Position numbers and translations under genes: made by a program
The notes under the pieces: generated by a model
Seen by the model: the letters and a program-made list of their open reading frames with translations, nothing else
What the model was told of the DNA's origin: nothing
Databases searched by the model: none
Assembly (NCBI GenBank): GCA_003507655.1
Contig: DNUZ01000001.1
Span: forward strand, 1 to 64,000
Direction of reading: 5' to 3'
Source of the DNA: Lachnospiraceae bacterium
GTDB lineage: Bacteria; Bacillota; Clostridia; Lachnospirales; Lachnospiraceae
DNA: 64,000 bases
Shown here: positions 1 to 6,178 of the stretch, in pieces
How positions within the stretch are numbered: the first letter of the stretch is position 1
How the letters are laid out: every line of letters starts with the position of its first letter

Positions 1-1004
1 CCGTCATAATAGCTCCATGTGAACTCTGCACCCTCTAAAGAAGCAGTTCCCTGTGGAGTAGATTTTCCTGTTTCCATGTCAATTTTGAATAAATCAATCA
101 AAGTCTCTGTGACCTTTGGAGTGTCAGTAACAGTCAATGTAGCTGTTTTTCCAACTTCCACATTTAAGGCATGGACAATAGAATCCAGCTTATAACCCTT
201 TGGAGCAGAAAGCTCTTTGATGTAAATTGTTCCTGCTTTTACCTCAACTTCTTTGGTATCGCCGTTTCCATCGGCAGTAAGTGTGGCAAGCTGGCTGTTA
301 CAGCCCTTATCAGAATAGACACCAAATGTCGCACCCTCAAAGGAATAGTTGGCGTTGTCATCTGTGACCGTGGGATTGGAAGAAGTCTTTTTGACCTTTG
401 CATTTCCTACATTTAACTTTGCCCAGAACTGTCCGATGTCCTGTCCTTCGCCAGTATAAATGTAACCGCCACATTCATAGCGTCCCTTATTTGCTTTCAC
501 AAATGCTTTCGCACCAGCGTAAACTTCATTCTGTACTGCCTGTGAGATTTCATTATAGGAAGCTCTGACGTTATCGCACTGCCAGCCGAGCTGTTCACTC
601 AACCTCTGCCAGACAACACACTGTTCCAGCAAGTATCCCTGTTTGTAATTCAAGTTCGTATGAGAAGCGGTATATTGCTTGACGTACTCTAAGGAAAGAG
701 CAACGTCCGCAATCTGATCGCTACTCATACGGGAGCTTGCGTCAGAACGTGTTTTATATCCATTCTTAAAACTGGTATTGATATCCACGCAGTAGGCAGT
801 TTCGCCCTCAACTTTCATGTGTCCCTCATTGAATGTAGATTTGATAGAACCATCATTCATAACGTGTTCAATGTAGCCGACACGTTCTGCTGATTCTGTC
901 CAGTATTGATTGCCGGAAGCATGAACCGCCGTCACTGGTAATGCCGTGAGAATGGTTGCAAAAGCAAGCGTTCCTGTTAGCAATCGCTTTACTAGCTTAT
1001 TCAT
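1..1004 (-). CDS. Thioester-domain / Cna-B surface adhesin, N-terminal part (runs off the window)
   Basis: Read leftward from ATG at 1002-1004, open to the window edge (334 codons). Residues 1-30 are a Sec signal peptide (MNKLVKRLLTG, hydrophobic core, cut near VHAS). Residues about 35-190 match a thioester domain: a YCVD box at Cys72 and a QCVVW box with Gln128, the two residues that form the internal Cys-Gln thioester in adhesins of this class. From about 195 come Cna-B/SpaA-type folds, with Lys in VKKTS and Glu in IKELSAPKGY fitting an isopeptide bond; a second such fold begins near the edge. Such proteins (VaFE/TQXA-type) sit on integrative conjugative elements and are normally anchored by sortase, but the C-terminus is outside the window. 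The RBS is AAAGGAGA. The role in attaching to partner or host cells is inferred from the family. Confidence 0.85.
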   Translation of the reverse strand, partial: MNKLVKRLLTGTLAFATILTALPVTAVHASGNQYWTESAERVGYIEHVMNDGSIKSTFNEGHMKVEGETAYCVDINTSFKNGYKTRSDASSRMSSDQIADVALSLEYVKQYTASHTNLNYKQGYLLEQCVVWQRLSEQLGWQCDNVRASYNEISQAVQNEVYAGAKAFVKANKGRYECGGYIYTGEGQDIGQFWAKLNVGNAKVKKTSSNPTVTDDNANYSFEGATFGVYSDKGCNSQLATLTADGNGDTKEVEVKAGTIYIKELSAPKGYKLDSIVHALNVEVGKTATLTVTDTPKVTETLIDLFKIDMETGKSTPQGTASLEGAEFTWSYYD

Positions 1005-1036
1005 ATTTTCTCTTTCTCCTTTCGATTTTGGGTATG

Positions 1037-1063
1037 AAAAAAGACGCTCATTTCTGAACGCCT
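1037..1063 (-). terminator. Hairpin with U-run in the leader of the adhesin gene
   Basis: On the - strand AGGCGTTCA, a GAAA loop and TGAGCGTCT form a stem followed by a run of six T. It lies only about 35 bases before the adhesin start, so it ends an upstream gene that is no longer there or works as a leader attenuator. Confidence 0.6.
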
Positions 1064-1112
1064 AAATATCGAAAACACTGGAACTATGTAGGATAGCTTG
1101 TTTTATCTTCAT

Positions 1113-1141
1113 ATTATATTGTGTAATGTTGTTCTTACGAA
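1113..1141 (-). promoter_or_regulatory. Possible promoter of the adhesin gene
   Basis: The - strand has TATAAT (1113-1118), a 17-base spacer and a poor -35 (TTCGTA, 1136-1141) that lies exactly on the junction with the cotJC fragment. Only the -10 is convincing. Confidence 0.3.
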
Positions 1142-1339
1142 GTCGCCCCAGAGCAGAAAGCCCGCACCACCTATGACAACATTCTTCGCCTGGTCAAAGA
1201 CCCGGATGTCGTAGATCCGATCCGTTTCTTAAGAGAGCGTGAGATCGTTCACTTCCAGAGATTTGGTGAAGGACTTAGAAAAGTACAGGATGAACTGGAT
1301 TCAAAGAATTTCTATGCATTCAATCCGGCATTTGATTAA
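1139..1339 (+). pseudogene. cotJC: 3' fragment of cotJC (manganese-catalase-like spore coat protein)
   Basis: The frame from GAA at 1139 to TAA at 1337-1339 encodes about 66 residues including KARTTYDNILRLV, FLREREIVHFQRFGEGL and FYAFNPAFD, the C-terminal signature of CotJC/manganese catalase. Full family members have about 190 or more residues. Here the frame meets a stop (TAA 1124-1126) just upstream and there is no start or RBS, so the 5' two-thirds are missing. Base composition changes at the same point (GC-richer to the right, AT-rich to the left), so the break coincides with the end of the adhesin-bearing element. CotJC-type proteins are spore-coat-associated dimanganese proteins; this remnant cannot be functional. 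Insertion of an element into the gene is the simplest explanation, but a deletion is also possible. Confidence 0.8.
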
Positions 1340-1346
1340 AACACAG

Positions 1347-1380
1347 CAGGGTAGTGGAAATCCACTATCCTGTTTTATTA
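1347..1380 (+). terminator. Rho-independent terminator after cotJC
   Basis: CAGGGTAGTGG, loop AAAT, CCACTATCCTG (one G-U pair), then TTTTATTA. It starts eight bases after the cotJC stop and is the gene's original terminator. Confidence 0.85.
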
Positions 1381-1440
1381 TTTCATAGGAAAGACCGTGT
1401 TACATTAACGTGCAAAAGCAGACACTTTCCTATGAAATAA
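1378..1440. repeat. Perfect 16-bp inverted repeat, 31-bp spacer
   Basis: TTATTTCATAGGAAAG (1378-1393) is repeated exactly as its reverse complement at 1425-1440. The core TTTCCTATGAAA recurs in the loop of the tsf terminator (62119-62130). It may be a small mobile or MITE-like palindrome or a stable RNA hairpin; no coding potential was seen. Confidence 0.7.
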
Positions 1441-1457
1441 AAACGCTCCGCGAAGAT

Positions 1458-1505
1458 GCGCAGCTCGCGGTAAGGAAAATATCGCTTTGCGAACCGCGAG
1501 CGCGC
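1458..1505. repeat. GC-rich imperfect palindrome
   Basis: GCGC-A-GCTCGCGGT (1458-1471) faces ACCGCGAGC-GCGC (1493-1505), a 13-bp stem with one bulged base and a 21-base loop. It is much richer in G+C than its surroundings, which suggests a dispersed intergenic repeat. Confidence 0.6.
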
Positions 1506-1544
1506 GGAACAAAAGCTGTGCTATTGAAGTATCTGAAAATCGCG

Positions 1545-1565
1545 AAGTGTGCGAAGCACACTTTT
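1545..1565 (+). terminator. Short hairpin with T-run before feoA
   Basis: AAGTGTGC, loop GAA, GCACACTT, then TT. The stem is perfect but the T-run is short. Its right half belongs to a 21-base segment found again at 18961-18981, so it may be part of a repeat and not a true terminator. Confidence 0.4.
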
Positions 1566-1579
1566 GTTCAAAAATGAGA

Positions 1580-1624
1580 GTCAATATCAATATTATTGAC
1601 AACATTTTCTCAATAAAATATAAT
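1580..1624 (+). promoter_or_regulatory. feoAB promoter with overlapping inverted-repeat operator
   Basis: TTGACA (1596-1601), 17-base spacer and TATAAT (1619-1624) form a consensus vegetative promoter. GTCAATA (1580-1586) and TATTGAC (1594-1600) form a 7-7-7 inverted repeat that covers the -35. Iron-uptake operons are commonly repressed by Fur or DtxR-type proteins at such sites; which regulator acts here is not shown by the sequence. Confidence 0.7.
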
Positions 1625-1665
1625 GAAGCCGAACAAAAGAAATTTAGAAAAGAGGAACGCAAGAA

Positions 1666-1896
1666 GTGACACTGGATTTATTACCAATCAAAACAAAAGC
1701 AGTCATTACTAAAGTGGGTGGCGAGGGAGAATTGCGCTGCCGCCTTTTGGATATGGGATTGATCCCTAAGACTGTAGTAGAAATCAGAAAAGTTGCTCCC
1801 ATGGGAGATCCGATAGAATTAGAAATCAGAGGTTATACCCTGACGATCCGGAAAGAGGATGCAGCAAAAATTGAGGTAACGGAGGACATGCCATGA
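1666..1896 (+). CDS. feoA: Ferrous iron transport accessory protein FeoA
   Basis: A 76-residue SH3-like protein with the FeoA signature (GGEGELRCRLLDMGLIPKT near residues 17-36, then a hydrophobic strand PIELEIRGYTLTIRKEDA). It is cytoplasmic and is thought to modulate the FeoB G domain during Fe2+ uptake. It starts at GTG 1666 after AGAGGA, and its stop overlaps the feoB ATG by four bases, so the two are translationally coupled. The promoter and palindromic operator at 1580-1624 probably make it iron-controlled (inference). Confidence 0.92.
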   Translation: MTLDLLPIKTKAVITKVGGEGELRCRLLDMGLIPKTVVEIRKVAPMGDPIELEIRGYTLTIRKEDAAKIEVTEDMP

Positions 1897-3896
1897 TTTT
1901 TGCATTAATAGGGAACCAGAATTGTGGAAAGACCACTCTGTTTAACCAGCTTACGGGCGCAAATCAACATGTGGGAAATTTTCCGGGAGTTACGGTGGAT
2001 CAGAAAGTAGGAGAGATCAAAGAGCATAAGAATTGTTCCGTGGTCGATCTGCCGGGAATCTATTCGTTGCGTCCTTATACGAGCGAGGAGATCGTAACGA
2101 GAGACTTTTTAATCAATGAAAAGCCGGATGCAATTATTAATATCGTAGATGCAACCAATATCGAGCGAAATCTGTATCTGACTCTGCAGCTCTTAGAGAT
2201 GCAGATCCCAATGGTATTAGCCTTGAATATGATGGATGAGGTGCGAAATAACGGCGGTTCCATAGATGTTATGGGAATGTCAGAAAAATTAGGCATTCCG
2301 GTTGTGCCGATTTCCGCAGTAAAGGCAGAAGGAATCTCAGAATTGGTGGAAAAGGTGATACGGACTGCCGAGAAGAAAAAATATCCGAAGATCACGGATT
2401 TTTGTGAAAAAGGACCAGTACACCGCTGTATCCATGCACTTTCGCATCAGGTAGAAGACCATGCACAAAATCTTGGGATTTCTCCGAGGTTTGCAGCCAC
2501 TAAAGTCGTTGAAAACGATGTGGAGATCATTAAAAAATTAAATTTCAGCCGGAATGAGTTTGAAATGATGCAGCACTCCATTGAAGAGATGGAAGCGGAC
2601 CATAAGATGGATCGCAACGCGGCATTAGCGGATATGCGATATACCTTTATTGAAAAAGTCTGTAAGGATACGGTCAAGCATCCAAAGGAGAGCAAAGAGC
2701 ATAAACGAAGTGAGAAGATTGACAAAGTCTTAACGAATAAATATCTGGCAATCCCGATGTTCTTAGCGATCATGATGTTAATTTTTTATTTAACTTTTGG
2801 ACTGATAGGAGCATGGCTGAGTGATCTGTTGAGCCTTGGGATTGAGCAGATCACGGATAGCTGTGATAAGGGACTGACTGCTTATGGGATCAATCCGGTG
2901 GTACATAGCCTGATCATAGATGGCGTATTTGCAGGAGTCGGAAGTGTATTGAGCTTTTTGCCGGTTATTGTGGTGTTATTTTTCTTTTTATCCATTTTAG
3001 AAGATTCCGGTTATATGGCAAGGATTGCATTTGTAATGGACAAGCTGTTACGAAAGATCGGACTTTCCGGGAGGAGTTTTGTGCCGATGCTGATCGGATT
3101 CGGATGTACTGTGCCGGCAGTTATGGCAACGAGGACACTTTCTTCTGACCGCGACCGGAAAATGACGATCATGTTGACCCCGTTTATCAGTTGTTCGGCA
3201 AAGATACCGGTATATTCTGTGTTTGCCATGGCATTTTTTAAAGACCATGCGGCACTGGTGATGATGGCACTTTATGTAACCGGGATCGTAGTCTCTATTT
3301 TGGTGGCACTGATCCTAAAGGGAACTGTTTTTAGCGGAAAGCCGGTGCCTTTTGTCATGGAACTTCCAAACTATCGTCTGCCATCGGTAAAGAGTGTATT
3401 GCAGCTTATGTGGGATAAGGCAAAAGATTTTTTACAGAGAGCATTTACGATCATATTTGTGGCAACGATCATCATATGGTTTTTACAGACCTTTGATACA
3501 AGGCTCAATGTGGTAATGGACAGTGCAAACAGTCTGTTAGCAGTGCTTGGAAGATGGGTAGCCCCGATTTTTACTCCGCTCGGTTTTGGAGATTGGAGGA
3601 TTTCTACTTCACTGATCACAGGATTTACGGCAAAGGAAGCCGTTGTAAGTACGATGAGTGTGTTGTGTGGCACAAGTATGTCCAATCTGCCGCAGACGTT
3701 GGGAAGCTTTTTCACACCGCTTTCCGCAGTCAGCTTTTTAGTGTTTACACTGCTTTATACTCCATGTGTAGCAGCAATTGCAGCAATTAGACGGGAGATG
3801 GATTCTGCGTTACAGGCAGTCGGAATTGTAATCATGCAATGCGTCATCGCATGGCTGGTTGCATTTGGCGTATACCGGATCGGAAGTCTGCTATAG
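1893..3896 (+). CDS. feoB: Ferrous iron transporter FeoB
   Basis: 667 residues, a usual length for FeoB. The N-terminal GTPase domain (1-165) has G1 GNQNCGKTT, the switch HVGNFPGVTV, G3 DLPG and G4 NMMD. A helical GDP-dissociation-inhibitor-like segment follows (about 170-270). The membrane part has two Gate motifs, seen as GVGSVLSFLP...EDSGYMARIAF and GCTVPAVMATRTL, with about eight to nine transmembrane helices in all. It imports Fe2+ across the cytoplasmic membrane under anoxic conditions. It is preceded by feoA and followed by the small Cys-rich Feo partner. The adjacent [FeFe] hydrogenase with its many Fe-S clusters is a likely consumer of the iron (inference). Confidence 0.96.
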   Translation: MIFALIGNQNCGKTTLFNQLTGANQHVGNFPGVTVDQKVGEIKEHKNCSVVDLPGIYSLRPYTSEEIVTRDFLINEKPDAIINIVDATNIERNLYLTLQLLEMQIPMVLALNMMDEVRNNGGSIDVMGMSEKLGIPVVPISAVKAEGISELVEKVIRTAEKKKYPKITDFCEKGPVHRCIHALSHQVEDHAQNLGISPRFAATKVVENDVEIIKKLNFSRNEFEMMQHSIEEMEADHKMDRNAALADMRYTFIEKVCKDTVKHPKESKEHKRSEKIDKVLTNKYLAIPMFLAIMMLIFYLTFGLIGAWLSDLLSLGIEQITDSCDKGLTAYGINPVVHSLIIDGVFAGVGSVLSFLPVIVVLFFFLSILEDSGYMARIAFVMDKLLRKIGLSGRSFVPMLIGFGCTVPAVMATRTLSSDRDRKMTIMLTPFISCSAKIPVYSVFAMAFFKDHAALVMMALYVTGIVVSILVALILKGTVFSGKPVPFVMELPNYRLPSVKSVLQLMWDKAKDFLQRAFTIIFVATIIIWFLQTFDTRLNVVMDSANSLLAVLGRWVAPIFTPLGFGDWRISTSLITGFTAKEAVVSTMSVLCGTSMSNLPQTLGSFFTPLSAVSFLVFTLLYTPCVAAIAAIRREMDSALQAVGIVIMQCVIAWLVAFGVYRIGSLL

Positions 3897-3917
3897 GAGG
3901 CAGGAAAAAGAGATAAC

Positions 3918-4070
3918 ATGAATATTTTGGACTGGATTTTATTAGGAGGCATCGGAGTGGCAGTATTTGTGGCTGTCCGATGCATTTGTAAGAAGCGTAA
4001 AAACGGGGATTGTATCGGTTGCAGCGGCAGTTGTGCCTCCTGCATGCGACAAAAAAATACGAAAAAATAG
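3918..4070 (+). CDS. FeoB-associated Cys-rich membrane protein
   Basis: A 50-residue protein. One N-terminal transmembrane helix (WILLGGIGVAVFVAVRCI) is followed by a basic stretch and a Cys-rich tail, C-x2-C-x3-C-x2-C (CIGCSGSCASC), ending in lysines. This is the pattern of the small FeoB-associated family that follows feoB in Bacillota. The cysteines could bind Fe2+ or an Fe-S cluster, but the function is unproven. It starts 21 bases after feoB, with AGGAGG overlapping the feoB end, and completes the feo operon. Confidence 0.85.
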   Translation: MNILDWILLGGIGVAVFVAVRCICKKRKNGDCIGCSGSCASCMRQKNTKK

Positions 4071-4094
4071 TATTAAATTTAGTACATGCACAAA

Positions 4095-4128
4095 TTCTCT
4101 TGTCATAAGAGAAATCCTATGTTAGATT
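4095..4128 (+). promoter_or_regulatory. Hydrogenase promoter with a 7-5-7 palindrome on the -35
   Basis: TTGTCA (4100-4105), 17-base spacer and TAGATT (4123-4128) form a plausible promoter. TTCTCTT (4095-4101) and AAGAGAA (4107-4113) form a perfect inverted repeat around the -35. The palindrome could be an operator; no known regulator was matched. Confidence 0.5.
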
Positions 4129-4143
4129 AGTATTAAGATGAAA

Positions 4144-4161
4144 GTGTTAAATAATTAACAA
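4144..4161 (+). promoter_or_regulatory. Rex-type redox operator
   Basis: TGTTAA-ATAA-TTAACA (4145-4160) is a perfect inverted repeat with a 4-base spacer and agrees with the clostridial Rex box TTGTTAANNNNTTAACAA at 17 of 18 positions. It lies 16-33 bases downstream of the proposed -10 and 42 bases before the hydrogenase start, a position suited to repression that is relieved by high NADH. Confidence 0.75.
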
Positions 4162-4203
4162 TATTTTACATAGAAAATCATATGTAGCGAATAGGAGGAA
4201 AGT

Positions 4204-5706
4204 ATGAGAGGAATTCAGACACCGGTGTCAGAGATCAGACACAAAATTTTTACGGAGATTGCAAGGGTAGCATACGAATCAGATAATATCAATGATTCGA
4301 TTGAAGCAATTCCATTTAAAGTCTGTCCGGGAGATATCGCAAGCTATCGTGAGAGCATTTTTCATGAGAGAGCGATCGCATCTGAGCGAGTTCGTCTTGC
4401 CATGGGTATGTCACTCAGACCGGCAGATCATGTAGTGCATGTCACAAGCGGATTAGAGGAGAGTAATATTGCAGAAAAATATTATGAGCCGCCTCTTATG
4501 CAGGTAATTCCGTCTGCCTGCAATTTCTGCGAGGACAAAAAATATGAAGTTTCTAATATGTGTCAGGGCTGTATCGCACATCCATGTATGGAGGTCTGTC
4601 CAAAAGATGCGATTTCCCGTGTAAAGGGAAAAGCCGTGATTGATCAGGAAAAATGTATCAAATGTGGTAAGTGTAAATCCGTCTGTCCATATGATGCCAT
4701 TGCAAAAAAAGAAAGACCGTGTTCTATGGCATGTGGTGTAGGAGCCATTGGTACAGACCAGTATGGTCGTGCAAAGATTGATGCAGAGAAATGTGTTTCC
4801 TGCGGTCAGTGTATGGTAAGCTGTCCGTTTGGAGCGATTGCAGATAAATCACAGATTTTCCAGTTGATTCGTTGTATGAAACAGGGAGGAAATGTTATTG
4901 CAGAGGTTGCACCGGCGTTTGTAGGTCAGTTTGGACCGGATGCAACACCGAGCAAAGTAAAAGCTGCATTGTTAGAGCTTGGATTCAGCGATGTTGTAGA
5001 GACTGCATTAGGTGCAGACATCGGAGCCGTTGCAGAAGCACATCACTATGCAAACCATGTAGCAACCGGAGAACTTCCATTCTTATTGACATCCTGTTGT
5101 CCTTCCTGGGCAATGCTTGCGAAGACACAGTTCCCGGATCTGATCGAGAGTGTATCTTCAGAGTTGACACCGATGGTAGCAACAGCAAGAAGTATCAAAA
5201 AAGAACATCCGGATGCAAAAGTCGTCTTTATCGGACCTTGTGCCGCAAAGAAATTAGAGGCAAGCCGCCGCGAGGTACGAAGCGATGTAGACTTTGTTAT
5301 CACCTTTGAAGAATTGAGCGGAATGTTTGAAGCAAAAGGAATCAATCCGAATGATGAAAAAGGAGAAGGTTCTATGCACAATGCGACAGCAGCAGGACGT
5401 GGATATGCGGTTGCCGGAGGTGTTGCAGAGGCAGTTACAAACTGTATCCATGAATTCTATCCGGATATTGATGTTAAGATTGAGCATGCAGAGGGTTTAG
5501 CAGAGTGTAAGAAAGTATTAATGCTTGCAAAAGCAGGAAAGAAAAACGGCTGCATGATCGAAGGAATGGGCTGTCCGGGAGGCTGTGTAGCAGGAGCCGG
5601 AACAATTCTTCCAATTGCAAAAGCAAAAGTTGAAGTTGAAAAAATGAAGAAAGCATCTTCCCGTCAGCTTCCACCGAAAGAATTAAGTGAGATTGAATTA
5701 GACTAA
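4204..5706 (+). CDS. [FeFe] hydrogenase, monomeric (group B type)
   Basis: 500 residues. The N-terminal half holds several 4Fe-4S motifs: CQGCIAHPCMEVCP, CIKCGKCKSVCP and CVSCGQCMVSCP, plus extra cysteines (CNFC, CSMAC). The C-terminal half carries the H-cluster loops: TSCCPSW (about 296), GPCAAKK (about 344) and EGMGCPGGCVAG (about 453), with the cysteines that hold the diiron site. L2 reads GPCAAKK and not the MPC form of classical group A enzymes, which supports group B. It should reduce protons or oxidise H2 with ferredoxin in the cytoplasm. AGGAGGAAAGT precedes ATG 4204. The Rex operator upstream ties expression to the NADH/NAD+ ratio. The H-cluster maturases HydEFG are not in the window. 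Confidence 0.92.
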   Translation: MRGIQTPVSEIRHKIFTEIARVAYESDNINDSIEAIPFKVCPGDIASYRESIFHERAIASERVRLAMGMSLRPADHVVHVTSGLEESNIAEKYYEPPLMQVIPSACNFCEDKKYEVSNMCQGCIAHPCMEVCPKDAISRVKGKAVIDQEKCIKCGKCKSVCPYDAIAKKERPCSMACGVGAIGTDQYGRAKIDAEKCVSCGQCMVSCPFGAIADKSQIFQLIRCMKQGGNVIAEVAPAFVGQFGPDATPSKVKAALLELGFSDVVETALGADIGAVAEAHHYANHVATGELPFLLTSCCPSWAMLAKTQFPDLIESVSSELTPMVATARSIKKEHPDAKVVFIGPCAAKKLEASRREVRSDVDFVITFEELSGMFEAKGINPNDEKGEGSMHNATAAGRGYAVAGGVAEAVTNCIHEFYPDIDVKIEHAEGLAECKKVLMLAKAGKKNGCMIEGMGCPGGCVAGAGTILPIAKAKVEVEKMKKASSRQLPPKELSEIELD

Positions 5707-5789
5707 GCATTTTATTCGTATAAAGTCACAAAAACTGTAGAAAATACCGAACAGGGATTGAAAAATAAAATCCCCGAGGAGGTGTTGGA

Positions 5790-6029
5790 ATGGTCAAGTG
5801 GTTTTATTATCCGAACAGGAAAAATGAAATTTCCAACAAAGGGTGGAAATTCAATATCACAGATATGAACGGAATGACGTATCGTGATGACTTGCAGTTT
5901 GACATCACAAATATGAATGGAATTACCAATCAGGATTATTTACGGTTTGATATCACAAATCTCAACGGGATATCAGACCGTGATGACATCAAATTTTCCA
6001 TTACAAATATGAACGGACTGACAGTCTAG
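5790..6029 (+). CDS. Unrecognised 79-residue protein of four 16-residue repeats
   Basis: After a 20-residue basic-aromatic head (MVKWFYYPNRKNEISNKGWK) come repeats beginning FNITDMNG (21-36), FDITNMNG (37-52), FDITNLNG (53-68) and FSITNMNG (69-79, truncated). The consensus is F-x-I-T-N-M-N-G-I-T-x-x-D-D-L-x. There is no signal peptide, no cysteine and no membrane segment. The alternating hydrophobic pattern with conserved Asn-Gly turns would suit a small beta-solenoid or beta-hairpin stack (inference). A strong RBS (GAGGAGGTG) and the terminator just after the stop support a real gene. It lies 83 bases behind the hydrogenase and may be co-transcribed with it. I recognise no family. Confidence 0.75.
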   Translation: MVKWFYYPNRKNEISNKGWKFNITDMNGMTYRDDLQFDITNMNGITNQDYLRFDITNLNGISDRDDIKFSITNMNGLTV

Positions 6030-6052
6030 GAAAATCCGTTCCGACAGTTGAT

Positions 6053-6092
6053 GAAACGCCATGAATGTTATATAATATTTCATGGCGTTTTT
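6053..6092 (+). terminator. Rho-independent terminator
   Basis: AAACGCCATGAA and TTCATGGCGTTT form a 12-bp stem with an AT-rich loop, followed by T-rich sequence. It ends the hydrogenase / repeat-protein unit. Confidence 0.85.
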
Positions 6093-6178
6093 ATCGTTTT
6101 ATAGAAAATAGCTGTTTTACAATACAGAATAGACAGATGAGAATACCATATCACAACCGTAAACAGGAGGGAAACACC

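Noticed and set aside
171..416. 81-codon + strand frame at the left end
   Set aside because: It is antisense to the thioester/Cna-B adhesin, which has a signal peptide and domain motifs; no RBS was seen.
1405..1669. Short frames on both strands (85 and 60 codons) before feoA
   Set aside because: They run through the palindromic repeats and the feo promoter; no RBS and no resemblance to proteins.
3554..3790. 78-codon + strand frame within feoB
   Set aside because: Wrong-frame shadow inside the C-terminal membrane region of feoB, without an RBS.
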